From Altericroceibacterium indicum (GTDB taxonomy: Bacteria; Pseudomonadota; Alphaproteobacteria; Sphingomonadales; Sphingomonadaceae): a DNA stretch of 64,000 nt. Under the pieces are notes generated by a model. It saw only the letters and a list, made by a program, of their open reading frames with translations. It was not told where the DNA came from and did no database searches. Position 1 is the first letter of the stretch. Each line of letters starts with the position of its first letter. The stretch spans positions 868,001 through 932,000 of the forward strand of contig NZ_WTYQ01000001.1 of assembly GCF_009828105.1 (NCBI RefSeq). Reading direction: 5' to 3'. The position numbers and the translations under genes were made by a program. This document shows, in pieces, positions 9,424 through 19,626 of this stretch.

Positions 9424-11343
9424 TTACTTCAGCGGTGCCAGCAAATCATCCAACCGGGCTGGCGTTCCCTTAACGCGTTCAAGATGCGGATAGAGCTGGC
9501 CACCGTGATAGGTGATATCGACATTGGAAACCCGCCCGGCACGTTTTACGGTCAAGGCTATGGGGGCATCGCTCCCTTCACTGTCATCAATCGCTGTCTT
9601 CATCACATCCGCGCTATATTCACGGCCGTTTACACCAACGATTGTAGTGCCCGGCGTCAGCTTGGCATCGAAGGCCGGGCTGCCCCAATAAACCTGTGAC
9701 ACTTCGCCATTATTGCCGATGGAAAGTCCAAGCGAATAGCTGAAGTCAGCCATTTTATAATTGGTCTGACGCGCTGCGATATAGGAATTGGGTTCCTTGT
9801 CGAAGGTCAGTCGATAACCGCCCTGCCCAATCCAATCGAGCGGTGCATGAGGAGCAATGTCATCAATCCGTTGTTTGAGGAAGGTGCTCCAATCATAAGG
9901 ATAGACCGTGTTCAACGCGTCTACCACATCTTCGCGGCGATAGGTGCTCACGCTCCAGTCACCATCTGTGCCGCCGAAGAAGAGCTTGGCAAAATCATCG
10001 AGCGATTTCTTGCCCTTGGTCTTCTCGCGCAGAAGCATATCGACATCGAGCCAGGCCAGCATCCCTTCAACGTAATAGTCTTCCGAACGCTGCCAGCTCG
10101 GCCATGGAGCGGGATTACGGTGCGCCATGATCGGGTCGTTCGTCGTATCGATCACGGGGCGCCATTTGCGGCCAGCCTTCTGATCATAGCTGGCGGCCAC
10201 AGTGGCCAGCATATCCAGCGCCTGATCCTTGGTCACAAGGCCTGAACGGGCGGCGAGAATGCTGCCCCAAAACTGGGTCTGGCCTTCATAGACCCACAGC
10301 AGGGAATCTTGCATCGGTTCATGGAAGTCTGGTGTGGCAAGATCCGCGCCACGGCGATGCTTACCATTCCAGCTATGCACAAATTCATGTGGCAGAAGGT
10401 AACGGTTAAGCGCGCGTTTATCCCAATCGGTGAAGTAATCTGGTGGCACGCCATCTTCGCTGGAACGGTGATGCTCAAGTCCGATCCCACCAAGGTAATC
10501 GCTCATCGAGACAAGGAAATCATAATGATCGAAGTGGCGGACACCGAACAGCTTGAGTGCTTGCGTCACCAGATCGCGGTGCAGTTGAAGCTGCTTATCC
10601 GTCGCATCGAGATTACCCGGTTCATCGCCAAACAGATCAAGATAGACGTCAGAACCCAGATCAACCCGCTTATAGTTGCTGCCTGCGACAAGTGGGGAAT
10701 CCACCAGCGTTTCATAAGATACCGGTTTGAAGTGGACGACATTGCCCGCATCCGCATCGCCTGTCGGTTCAAGTGCAGAGGCTTGCGTCCAGCCAGCAGG
10801 CAGGCGGACAGAGGAATAAACCTGAATATCACGTACCGGCTGGCCTGCCGGATAGAGTGACACTTCATGCCACCCCATACTCAACATCGCTGGCGCAACC
10901 GTCACACGGCCCTGATCGCGTTCCAGAGGCGCAAGATACATGAATTTGGCAGTCAGCGAACTGACCCCGGCAGGTACATCCACCAGAATTGAAAACACAT
11001 CAAGCGGGTCACGTTTCCACGAGAGGGTCTGACCATTGGCGGTAAAATCAAATCCTGTCAGATTGGCAATCTTGCCAGCAGAAGAATGTTTACCCGGAAG
11101 CCACTCAGGATAACGCAGTCGCAAGACACCTGAAGACGCAATCGGAAGGGTTTCTGTAACGTGGAAAATTCCTCGCTGAACATCCCGCGCATCAACATCA
11201 ACTTGAATGGCCTGACCGTGCACCACATCCGCTTCTGTCGCAGGCTGCTGCGCAGAAGCAGCATTCGGTGTCAGACTTGCCGCAGCAAGGCCAAGAGCGG
11301 AAGCGAACATAAGAACAGGACTTGAGTGCTTGGGTTGGGACAT
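9424..11343 (-). CDS. M61 family metallopeptidase with PDZ domain
   Basis: 639-residue secreted glycyl-aminopeptidase-like protein. The start at 11343 (MSQPKHSSPVLMFAS) gives a clear signal peptide cleaved near ASAQQ; the frame is open upstream but those residues do not look like coding sequence. N-terminal beta domain, then the gluzincin catalytic region with zinc motif HEFVH near residue 316, followed by the third ligand region LLWVYEGQTQFWG, and a C-terminal PDZ domain containing LTPGTTIVGVNGREY. Predicted periplasmic peptidase. Monocistronic, ending at the shared terminator. Confidence 0.92.
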   Translation of the reverse strand: MSQPKHSSPVLMFASALGLAAASLTPNAASAQQPATEADVVHGQAIQVDVDARDVQRGIFHVTETLPIASSGVLRLRYPEWLPGKHSSAGKIANLTGFDFTANGQTLSWKRDPLDVFSILVDVPAGVSSLTAKFMYLAPLERDQGRVTVAPAMLSMGWHEVSLYPAGQPVRDIQVYSSVRLPAGWTQASALEPTGDADAGNVVHFKPVSYETLVDSPLVAGSNYKRVDLGSDVYLDLFGDEPGNLDATDKQLQLHRDLVTQALKLFGVRHFDHYDFLVSMSDYLGGIGLEHHRSSEDGVPPDYFTDWDKRALNRYLLPHEFVHSWNGKHRRGADLATPDFHEPMQDSLLWVYEGQTQFWGSILAARSGLVTKDQALDMLATVAASYDQKAGRKWRPVIDTTNDPIMAHRNPAPWPSWQRSEDYYVEGMLAWLDVDMLLREKTKGKKSLDDFAKLFFGGTDGDWSVSTYRREDVVDALNTVYPYDWSTFLKQRIDDIAPHAPLDWIGQGGYRLTFDKEPNSYIAARQTNYKMADFSYSLGLSIGNNGEVSQVYWGSPAFDAKLTPGTTIVGVNGREYSADVMKTAIDDSEGSDAPIALTVKRAGRVSNVDITYHGGQLYPHLERVKGTPARLDDLLAPLK

Positions 11344-11557
11344 GGGCAATCTCTGTCTAAAAAGAGCGGATAGGCGATTCAAGAACGCTTCTAAACTGAC
11401 TTCATCTCGAATGGCAAAGCCCTGCCATCGGGGAAAATGATATATAGCCCTGCTCAGACCGCTCTGTGTCACGTTAGGTTCCCTTGTGTATCGCTTAGAA
11501 CCTTTCATGCAATTCAATAATTTCTTCAGAAACCGGTTTTCACCGGGTGAGGCACAG

Positions 11558-11578
11558 TCTATTAGCTAGGGTAATAGA
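11558..11578. promoter_or_regulatory. Inverted repeat upstream of sdaA
   Basis: TCTATTA-GCTAGGG-TAATAGA, a perfect 7-bp inverted repeat ending 32 nt before the sdaA start. Its right arm (TAATAG) could also serve as a -10 element, so an operator overlapping the promoter is possible. A smaller ATGCC/GGCAT repeat follows at 11581-11594. No regulator can be assigned. Confidence 0.35.
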
Positions 11579-11610
11579 TCATGCCCTCTGGCATGCTAAG
11601 AGAGGGTTTT

Positions 11611-12999
11611 ATGAACAAACAGTCCGCCTCGGCTGACGCAACAACCGTGCTGGATCTGTTCACCATTGGAATTGGGCCATCCAGTTCTCATACGGTTGGC
11701 CCGATGCGGGCAGCCCGTATGTTCATGGATAGTCTCGGACGCGACCCCCGCCGCATTCAATGCGACCTCTACGGTTCTCTGGCGCTGACAGGGCATGGCC
11801 ACGCTACTGACACAGCCATCCTTCTGGGGCTTTCAGGATACCGTCCGCAATCGGTGAACCCGGATGAAATCGGGCCTATTGTCGCTAATATCCGTGAAGA
11901 TGGGAGGCTCTATAAAAAAGGCGAACGCGCCAAGGGTGCGGCGTTCTTTGAAGAAGGCGACCTTCTGTTTCACAAGGATGAGTTCCTGCCTGAACATGCC
12001 AATGGAATGCGGTTTACGGCGTGGTTTGACGGTGACGATACGCCGATCAGCACCGCTTATTATTCCATCGGCGGAGGATCTGTCCTGTCGGAAGAGGAAG
12101 GCACCAATGACGCCGCTCTGGGCCATAACCTCATTCCCCCCTACCCCTTTTCATCCGGTGCAGAACTTCTCGCTCTAGGCGAAGAAAACGGCCTTTGCAT
12201 TGCCACCATGGTCATGCGCAATGAGGGCGTATGGCGCCCGCAGGAAAAGACCGAAGCCTTTCTCGACCGTGTATGCGACGCAATGACAGCCTCGATTGAG
12301 CGCGGCATGAAGCAGGAAGGTTTCCTACCCGGTGGCCTCAAAGTTCGCCGCAGAGCCAAGGCAATTCACACCCGCCTGCGAAGCCAGAAGGACACCTTTG
12401 GACCAGCACAAACCTTTGAATGGGTTAGCCTTTTCGCCCTCGCTGTGAATGAAGAAAATGCCGCCGGTGGCCGGGTCGTCACTGCCCCCACCAATGGCGC
12501 GGCTGGAGTAATCCCGGCGGTTTTGCATTATTACCGTCGCTTCGTGCCCGGTGCAGACCGCGAAGGTGAACATTGCCTGTTGCTTACCGCGGCCGCGATT
12601 GGCTTTCTCTACAAGAAGCGCGCCTCTATTTCTGCCGCTGAAATGGGATGCCAAGGGGAAGTGGGTGTGGCCTGCTCTATGGCAGCCGCAGGGCTTGCAG
12701 CCGCTCTGGGTGGCACAAACCAGCAAGTCGAAAATGCCGCAGAAATTGGCATGGAGCATAATCTGGGCCTCACATGCGATCCGATTGGAGGGCTGGTGCA
12801 AATTCCCTGCATCGAACGCAACACCATGGGCGCAGTTAAGGCCATCAATGCCGCCTATCTGGCTTTGCAGGGTGATGGCCGCCATATCGTGAGCCTCGAT
12901 GCCGTAATCGAAACCATGCGCCAGACCGGCATCGATATGAGCAACCACTATAAAGAAACCAGCCTTGGCGGATTGGCTGTGAACGTGGTCGAATGTTGA
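11611..12999 (+). CDS. sdaA: L-serine ammonia-lyase (iron-sulfur, single chain)
   Basis: 462 residues. Deaminates L-serine to pyruvate and ammonia with a [4Fe-4S] cluster. The N-terminal beta domain carries the signature [16 protein letters not shown]; the alpha domain has the cluster cysteines in [11 protein letters not shown] and [12 protein letters not shown], plus TAPTNGAAG. Full length for the fused SdaA/SdaB type. Start at 11611 (MNKQSAS) is preceded by AGAGGG with good spacing; the ATG at 11581 lies in a small hairpin and is less likely. Divergent from the M61 peptidase, single gene. Confidence 0.95.
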   Translation: MNKQSASADATTVLDLFTIGIGPSSSHTVGPMRAARMFMDSLGRDPRRIQCDLYGSLALTGHGHATDTAILLGLSGYRPQSVNPDEIGPIVANIREDGRLYKKGERAKGAAFFEEGDLLFHKDEFLPEHANGMRFTAWFDGDDTPISTAYYSIGGGSVLSEEEGTNDAALGHNLIPPYPFSSGAELLALGEENGLCIATMVMRNEGVWRPQEKTEAFLDRVCDAMTASIERGMKQEGFLPGGLKVRRRAKAIHTRLRSQKDTFGPAQTFEWVSLFALAVNEENAAGGRVVTAPTNGAAGVIPAVLHYYRRFVPGADREGEHCLLLTAAAIGFLYKKRASISAAEMGCQGEVGVACSMAAAGLAAALGGTNQQVENAAEIGMEHNLGLTCDPIGGLVQIPCIERNTMGAVKAINAAYLALQGDGRHIVSLDAVIETMRQTGIDMSNHYKETSLGGLAVNVVEC

Positions 13000-13337
13000 A
13001 CATCTGACGGCGAGCCAAGGCAGCGCTGACAATGTTGTTCATCAATTACAAAGCTATAGGCTGCTAATCGACAATCAGTTTTAACAGGTGTGTGACGTAT
13101 ATCTCATCTGAAATATCGCAAATTTGCGCTAAGACAAGGATCGGTCAGAGCAGATTCTTCAGATGGACAGTGTAAGGGCATTGTCTTGCAAAACCGCTGA
13201 AAACACCCATATGGGCGCCCAATTCAGCGGATTTGTGCCGGATGATGCCCGCAGACCGCAGAAATCGTTTTGTTGCAAGCCGAAACGGCCCGCAGCATAA
13301 TGGCGCAGCTTCTCTATTCGAACATGCTGGGCCGCAA
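13000..13337. other. Intergenic region with two palindromes
   Basis: 338 nt without a convincing gene. It holds a perfect 12-nt palindrome CGCAAATTTGCG at 13119-13130 and a hairpin CCGCTGAA / TTCAGCGG at 13194-13230. The palindrome could be an operator for the desaturase downstream. The hairpin could be part of a 5' UTR. Neither can be assigned to a known regulator. Confidence 0.3.
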
Positions 13338-14435
13338 ATGGAAATCGCTATGTATTTGAGTGATATCAGCAATAACGGGCAAAGCCCTTCCCCAGCTCCT
13401 TCCAAAAAGAAGCCGGAAGACAAGGAATTGTTACGTTTGGCGGCCGGGCTCAACAAAGAACTGGGCCGCGCACGCCCGGAAATTTACTGGCCGGACATGC
13501 TACTCAGCGCATCGATCGGATATGGTGCGCTATATCTGGCGATGACATCACCTTCCGGTTGGGTTGTTGCCGGATCATGGATTGTGGCGACCCTTCTGCT
13601 TTACCGGGCGAGCCTGTTTATCCATGAAATTTCTCACCTGAAAGCGGGCGCGCTGCCCGGTTTCCATTTTGTGTGGAATCTTATTGTCGGGGTTCCGCTC
13701 CTGATCCCATCTTTCATGTATGAAGGGGTCCACACAATCCATCATCAGCGCACACGCTACGGAACCGCGCTTGATCCGGAATATCTGCCCCTCTCGCATA
13801 TGCGTGTGAGAACGCTTGTAGTGTTCATGGGCACTGCGGCTCTTGCCCCGATTGCCTTTCTGATCCGCCATGCTGTGTTTGTTCCGCTGAGTGTAATTTT
13901 TCCCAGCATCAGGCGGTTGTTGATGACCCGGCTGTCGTCACTTGCGATCAACCCGCAGTTCATTCGCCCGACTCCAACTCCAGCCTTGCGCAAGTCCTGG
14001 GCATTCTGGGACGGAGCGGTCAGCCTGTGGTCAATTGCAATCATCGTGCTGACAGCAGTTGGCACCATACCACTGAGAGCTTTCATCACCTACATGCTGA
14101 TGATTTCAGGTGCGATGATCGTCAATCAGATCCGCACACTGGTGGCCCATCTGTGGGATAATGAAGGTGATGAAATGAACATCACGGATCAATATCTCGA
14201 CAGTGTCAATGTTCCACCGCCCGGCTATCTTCCAGCTCTTTGGGCACCTGTAGGCCTCAGATATCATGGTCTGCACCACCTTCTGCCAGGAGTGCCTTAT
14301 CACTCACTGGGCGAAGCACATCGTCGGTTGATCGCTGGCACGCAGATCGGCAGCACTTACCATCGCGCCAATTACCCCAATTTGTCCGGCCTTTTATGCC
14401 GCCTTGTCAGCTCAGCGTCGCGCTCAGGTAAATGA
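13338..14435 (+). CDS. Membrane fatty acid desaturase family protein
   Basis: About 365 residues, di-iron membrane desaturase/hydroxylase superfamily. Three histidine boxes are visible: HEISH, then HTIHHQ in EGVHTIHHQRTRYG, and HGLHHLLPGVPYH near the C terminus. About four to six hydrophobic segments flank them. Start is uncertain between 13338 (MEIAMYL) and 13350 (MYLSDIS). No clear Shine-Dalgarno is seen at either. Substrate not determinable: acyl lipid, sphingolipid or carotenoid are all possible in this order. No lipid genes adjoin it. Convergent with the tRNA gene. Confidence 0.8.
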   Translation: MEIAMYLSDISNNGQSPSPAPSKKKPEDKELLRLAAGLNKELGRARPEIYWPDMLLSASIGYGALYLAMTSPSGWVVAGSWIVATLLLYRASLFIHEISHLKAGALPGFHFVWNLIVGVPLLIPSFMYEGVHTIHHQRTRYGTALDPEYLPLSHMRVRTLVVFMGTAALAPIAFLIRHAVFVPLSVIFPSIRRLLMTRLSSLAINPQFIRPTPTPALRKSWAFWDGAVSLWSIAIIVLTAVGTIPLRAFITYMLMISGAMIVNQIRTLVAHLWDNEGDEMNITDQYLDSVNVPPPGYLPALWAPVGLRYHGLHHLLPGVPYHSLGEAHRRLIAGTQIGSTYHRANYPNLSGLLCRLVSSASRSGK

Positions 14436-14481
14436 TCTGAAAAGAACTTTGGGCAGGTGCACCATTTTTCTGAAAGGAAAG

Positions 14482-14558
14482 TGGTGCACCCGACGGGATT
14501 CGAACCCATGGCCCCCAGATTAGGAATCTGGTGCTCTATCCGGCTGAGCTACGGGTGC
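14482..14558 (-). tRNA. tRNA-Arg (anticodon CCT)
   Basis: 77 nt including an encoded CCA. Acceptor stem GCACCCG/CGGGTGC, D arm with GCTC..GAGC, anticodon stem CCAGA/TCTGG around loop TTCCTAA (anticodon CCT at 14522-14524), T arm with TTCGAAT. Reads AGG codons. A lone tRNA gene on the minus strand between the desaturase and DUF1178 genes. Confidence 0.97.
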
Positions 14559-14620
14559 ACGCCAATTTTCGATAGTTTCGCGGGCTCTTTGCGTCAATCA
14601 CAAAGGGCTGGACTTCAACC

Positions 14621-15112
14621 TTAATTGGCTTCGTCGGGCGGAACGACTGGGAACAGAAGTGGTGAAACAGTAATCCCCTCTTCCAGCAAATCTCGTGTTT
14701 CATCAGGTGAAGCCCGACCATGAATGGGGGTAGCCTCTTTCTCCCCATAATGGATAGCGCGCGATTCTTCCGCAAATCGATTGCCGACCCAGGTTGAGCT
14801 TTTCAACGCCTCCGCCTGCGCTTCAGCCAGCTTTTCCAATGCCTTTGCCACTTTTGGCGGCAATTCGCCTGAGGTTAAATCCTGCGTCGGCTCATCCATT
14901 TCTACCGCTCGCAACGCTTGGGACGACCTTTCAACTTGCTGGTTACTTTTACGCGGCACAGCAGGGGCCATCGGCGCTTTGGTGACTTGCGCCGATCCAC
15001 ATTCCGGACACAGCAATAAGCCTTTGCCTTGCTGCTTCGCAAAATCATCGGACGAACCGAACCAGCCTTCAAAACGGTGGCCGTGCGTGCATGTTAGATC
15101 AAAAACTATCAT
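14621..15112 (-). CDS. DUF1178 family protein
   Basis: 163 residues. N-terminal zinc-ribbon-like half: CTHGHRFEGWF and, after about 25 residues, CPECGS, giving a C..H and CxxC set. The middle and C terminus (GNRFAEEARAIHYG-like: VGNRFAEESRAIHYGEKE) match the conserved DUF1178 core. Common in alpha- and betaproteobacteria next to a nitrilase-like hydrolase, as here, where the start overlaps the hydrolase stop by 4 nt. Function unknown. Confidence 0.85.
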   Translation of the reverse strand: MIVFDLTCTHGHRFEGWFGSSDDFAKQQGKGLLLCPECGSAQVTKAPMAPAVPRKSNQQVERSSQALRAVEMDEPTQDLTSGELPPKVAKALEKLAEAQAEALKSSTWVGNRFAEESRAIHYGEKEATPIHGRASPDETRDLLEEGITVSPLLFPVVPPDEAN

Positions 15113-15960
15113 GGGGTCATCGCTTTAGGCAGGACACGGCGATTGGCAAGGCTTGGTATCTGACTACGGATCTCGCGAATCCGTCCATGGTCAATTTCAG
15201 CAAAGCCCAAACCAGCCTTCTCACCGCCCATATCCAGCACGATCTCACCCCAGGGATCAACTACCAGAGAATGCCCATAGGTTTCCCGCCCATCAGCATG
15301 TTTACCGACCTGAGCCGCCGAAATGACATAGGCGCTGGCTTCCACCGCCCGAGCCCGCTGTAAAAGGTGCCAATGTGCCTTCCCGGTAGGAACGGTGAAA
15401 GCTGCCGGAATAGCTATGCAATCGCATGCTTTATGGCCCAACTCATCAAACAGGGCCGGAAAACGAATATCGTAACACACAGCAAGGCCCAATCGCCCCA
15501 CCGGTGTTTCTGCCGTCACTATGTCTTCACCGGGAACATAAGCGGCCGATTCCTTCCAGCTTTCCCCGCTCGACAATTCCACATCGAACATATGGATTTT
15601 ATCATAGCGTGCCGCAATATTGCCTTGTGGAGTGATGAGGAGCGACCGGTTGGCCAAGCGTCCATCAAAGCGTTTGATGGCCAGAGAACCGAGAGCAACC
15701 CAGATATGATGCTGGGCTGCAGCGTTGCGCACAGCGGCCAGCACCACATCCTCCGCTTCTTCCACAATCCGCTCTGCTGAACGGGTGCGTTGACGATCCA
15801 GCAACCCGCTCATTTCTGGGGTGAAGAGCATAGCGGCACCACCATCGGCTGCATCACGTACTGCATCAGTGAGCGTTTGTGCATTGACCAAGGGGTCTAT
15901 CCCGCTGGTCATCTGCAGCAAGGCGATACAGGTTTTTTGGCTGGTTTCGGTTTCTGTCAT
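15109..15960 (-). CDS. Carbon-nitrogen hydrolase (Nit/omega-amidase-like)
   Basis: 283 residues of the nitrilase superfamily. Catalytic triad visible: Glu in TPEMSGLL, Lys in RYDKIHMFDVEL, Cys in AVCYDIRFP. HMFDVEL and YDIRFP are typical of the Nit1/Nit2 branch, whose members act on deaminated glutathione or alpha-ketoglutaramate. Lies between grxC (12 nt upstream) and DUF1178 (4-nt overlap), a frequent alphaproteobacterial operon; a thiol-repair role fits the glutaredoxin neighbour. Confidence 0.88.
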   Translation of the reverse strand: MTETETSQKTCIALLQMTSGIDPLVNAQTLTDAVRDAADGGAAMLFTPEMSGLLDRQRTRSAERIVEEAEDVVLAAVRNAAAQHHIWVALGSLAIKRFDGRLANRSLLITPQGNIAARYDKIHMFDVELSSGESWKESAAYVPGEDIVTAETPVGRLGLAVCYDIRFPALFDELGHKACDCIAIPAAFTVPTGKAHWHLLQRARAVEASAYVISAAQVGKHADGRETYGHSLVVDPWGEIVLDMGGEKAGLGFAEIDHGRIREIRSQIPSLANRRVLPKAMTP

Positions 15961-15972
15961 GGGGTTATGACA

Positions 15973-16236
15973 TCAAAGACCGAGCATCTGGTCCAGCTTG
16001 CCAGAACTTTCTAATGCGGCAAGGTCATCGGACCCACCAACCGGCTGCCCATTAATAAAAATTTGCGGGACAGTGCTTGCATCAGGCTTACGCTCCAGCA
16101 TTTCGTCACGCTTTTCACCACCCATTGTGATGTCATATTCTTCGTAATTCACGCCCTTGCTGTCCAGTAACTTCTTTGCCCGGACACAGAAGCCGCAGCC
16201 AAATTTTGTATAGATTTCAACTTTGGGCATACTCAT
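15973..16236 (-). CDS. grxC: Glutaredoxin 3
   Basis: 87-residue dithiol glutaredoxin with a CGFC active site at about residues 14-17 (KFGCGFCVRAKKLL), the TVPQIFINGQPVGGSDDL segment with the cis-proline (VPQIF) and the glutathione-binding GG(S)DD motif. Glutathione-dependent reduction of disulfides. Start could be Met1 or Met3. First gene of the grxC-nitrilase-DUF1178 operon, divergent from the Hsp20 gene. Confidence 0.92.
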   Translation of the reverse strand: MSMPKVEIYTKFGCGFCVRAKKLLDSKGVNYEEYDITMGGEKRDEMLERKPDASTVPQIFINGQPVGGSDDLAALESSGKLDQMLGL

Positions 16237-16333
16237 AATTATTCCTAACTCGATGCGTTCGGGATGCTTGAAAGCCTCTTTAGACCGCTTATCTAAACAA
16301 TGCCTTCAGTTGCCGAAAGGGTCTGAAGATATT

Positions 16334-16393
16334 GGGTGCCGGGAAACCGGACCCTCTCTTGTTCAAATTGCTCAGAAGAGGATTTGTTTCATT
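16334..16393 (+). promoter_or_regulatory. Possible RNA thermometer in the hsp20 5' UTR
   Basis: Two structures precede the Hsp20 ATG. A hairpin GGGT-g-CCGG-GAAA-CCGG-ACCC (16334-16354) has a GNRA tetraloop. Just downstream, CCTCT (16353-16357) can pair with the Shine-Dalgarno AGAGG (16377-16381) and a TTGCT (16368-16372) lies between. ROSE thermometers of alphaproteobacterial small heat-shock genes use this arrangement of stacked hairpins and a TTGCT-like anti-SD. Not a certain match to the ROSE consensus. Confidence 0.45.
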
Positions 16394-16876
16394 ATGAATC
16401 GCCTTGATTTCACACCTTACCGCCGTTCCACCGTTGGATTTGACCGTTTGTTTGATCTGCTTGAAAATCAGGTCAGAAACAATGGGGGTGACAACTACCC
16501 ACCGTTCAACATCGAACGCAGGAATGAAGATTCCTATCGCATTACCCTCGCCGTCGCAGGGTTCCGCGCTCAGGACATCGACATAACCGCTCAACAGAAC
16601 CTACTTATTGTTCAGGGCAAGAAGCGAGACGATCAACCCGAAGGTGAATTGCTGCACGTCGGCATCGCCAATCGCGGTTTTGAGCGCCGCTTTGAACTGG
16701 CCGATTATGTCCGTGTCGATGGTGCTGATTTGGCAGATGGGCTTCTGGTTATTGACCTGGTTCGTGAAGTTCCGGAAGCGATGAAGCCCAAAAAGATCCA
16801 GCTCAAGGGTCAAAATACGCTTGAAGTCGTGGAAAATGGTAATCAGCAATCTGCAGATCGTGCCGACGCGGCCTGA
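16394..16876 (+). CDS. Small heat-shock protein, Hsp20 family (IbpA-like)
   Basis: 160-residue ATP-independent holdase. Begins MNRLDFTPYRRSTVGFDRLFDLLE, the standard class A start; the alpha-crystallin domain spans about residues 35-130 (NIERRNEDSYRITLAVAGF ... NRGFERRFELADYVRV). The conserved C-terminal IxI-type motif corresponds to KIQLK. The open frame extends upstream to 16223 but the homologous start is at 16394. The 5' UTR may be thermosensing. Confidence 0.92.
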   Translation: MNRLDFTPYRRSTVGFDRLFDLLENQVRNNGGDNYPPFNIERRNEDSYRITLAVAGFRAQDIDITAQQNLLIVQGKKRDDQPEGELLHVGIANRGFERRFELADYVRVDGADLADGLLVIDLVREVPEAMKPKKIQLKGQNTLEVVENGNQQSADRADAA

Positions 16877-16926
16877 TCTCGATGGCAAAATAACTGTCAT
16901 TTTTAAGTAATTGCTAGTGTCTATTC

Positions 16927-16958
16927 GGGGGCGAAACTTCCTAGGAAGTTTCGCCCCC
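16927..16958. repeat. Perfect 32-nt palindrome
   Basis: GGGGGCGAAACTTCCT followed by its exact reverse complement, centred on CCTAGG. Located 50 nt after the hsp20 stop and touching the structured region that follows. No T-run on either side, so it is not a typical intrinsic terminator, although as RNA it would form an extreme hairpin and may still end hsp20 transcripts. Confidence 0.9.
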
Positions 16959-17184
16959 TCGACGCTGAGCGCCGATTTGCCTTTCGAGAACGATCACCCG
17001 GGTCGCAGAAGGTGCTCGTTCCCAAAAGGCAAGTCGTAACCGAACCTGAACCCGAACAAGATACCTTCAGCGTGTCTGAAGCTATGCTCAAGCCCTCGTC
17101 ATGGTTAATCGCGACGAGCCCCCAAGGCTAACCGGGGTAGATTCAGGAATTCGAAATCGAGCTAACCCGGTAGTGCGTCGAGGG
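16956..17184. ncRNA. Candidate structured RNA, strand not determined
   Basis: The 373-nt gap between hsp20 and pyrG has no coding sequence but strong pairing potential. CCCTCGACGC (16956-16965) pairs with GCGTCGAGGG (17175-17184) to close a multibranch fold containing four hairpins: TTGCCTTT/AAAGGCAA (16977-17032, with inner GAACGA/TCGTTC), CTTCAG/CTGAAG (17065-17081), CTCGTC/GACGAG (17095-17118) and ACCGGGGTAG/CTAACCCGGT with one mismatch (17131-17171). I found no tmRNA, 4.5S or RNase P signature. The palindrome at 16927 adjoins one end. The rest of the gap (17185-17249) is AT-rich with a GAGAATA/TATTCTC repeat at 17207-17224. Confidence 0.5.
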
Positions 17185-17249
17185 CTACGTATGCAAGTTG
17201 TTTTTGGAGAATAAATATATTCTCAGAGAGAGTTTTATTCCAAACGGCG

Positions 17250-18899
<1,650 letters not shown>

Positions 18900-19009
18900 T
18901 TACGTTGTTATTTGGATTCGTTGCAAGCCCGGAATAGGATATTCCACAGGCTATTCAGCCGGAACGGGCACAAAAGCCCCTCACCCGCAGGCGTGACTAT
19001 CCGGCTGGG

Positions 19010-19042
19010 CGAATAAATATCCCGGCAGCTATCCGCCGGATA
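19010..19042 (-). terminator. Putative terminator after secG
   Basis: On the minus strand, 7 nt past the secG stop, ATCCGGC pairs with GCCGGGAT (one bulge) around GGATAGCT and is followed by ATTTATT. A competing 8-bp pairing TATCCGGC/GCCGGATA spans 18998-19042. Confidence 0.45.
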
Positions 19043-19048
19043 TGATAA

Positions 19049-19453
19049 TTACTTGGAAACGTCCGCCAGTGGATCATTGCTGGCTGGAGCGGGCGCTGCG
19101 GCAGCATCACTAGCAGCAGAACTGTTGGTAGCAGTGGCACCATTTGCGCCTGCTAGCGGATCATTCTGAGCGGGTGCAACCGAACGGTCGAGCGTATCAT
19201 CGATATCGTTGCCCGAAGTCACATTAACAGCCAGAGCCGCAAGAACAATCGACAGAATGACGAAGAGCGTTGCTGCATATTTGGTCATGCGGGTCAGGAA
19301 ATCTGCCGCGCCGCGTGCAGACATCAGACCGCCAGGGCTACCGCCGCCGCCAATCCCCAGACCACCGCCTTCCGACCGCTGCATCAGCACAAGAGCGACA
19401 AGCGCTGCGGCAACAATCGCCTGAACAACGGTAAGGAAGAGGAACAAGGACAT
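19049..19453 (-). CDS. secG: Preprotein translocase subunit SecG
   Basis: 134 residues. Two TM helices (about 3-22 and 53-75) separated by the conserved cytoplasmic loop VLMQRSEGGGLGIGGGGSPGG with GLMSARG. The C terminus beyond residue 80 is a low-complexity Ala/Asn/Asp tail, common in alphaproteobacterial SecG. Accessory subunit of SecYEG. Sits between tpiA and pyrG on the same strand, the usual alphaproteobacterial order. Confidence 0.93.
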   Translation of the reverse strand: MSLFLFLTVVQAIVAAALVALVLMQRSEGGGLGIGGGGSPGGLMSARGAADFLTRMTKYAATLFVILSIVLAALAVNVTSGNDIDDTLDRSVAPAQNDPLAGANGATATNSSAASDAAAAPAPASNDPLADVSK

Positions 19454-19626
19454 TTAAGCAACCACTCTAATCAATAAATCAGACCTGCCGCGCAGATAGC
19501 GACCTGCTACGACATTCGCAAGACCAAGGCTCTTAACAGACAGCCTTGAGCCTCATTACCACTCAAACTAACACAGCATCGAAAGATGCTTTCCTGACAA
19601 AAGCGCCTTTATCAATTGCTTTTGCA

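Noticed and set aside
14482-14558. Integration site at the tRNA-Arg gene
   Set aside because: No repeated 3' tRNA fragment or integrase lies nearby.
16956-17184. tmRNA, 6S RNA or SRP RNA as the identity of the structured region
   Set aside because: No GGATTCGAC-type tmRNA element or tag frame was found; the multibranch layout does not fit the 6S rod; the SRP GGAAGGAAGCAG-type loop is absent.
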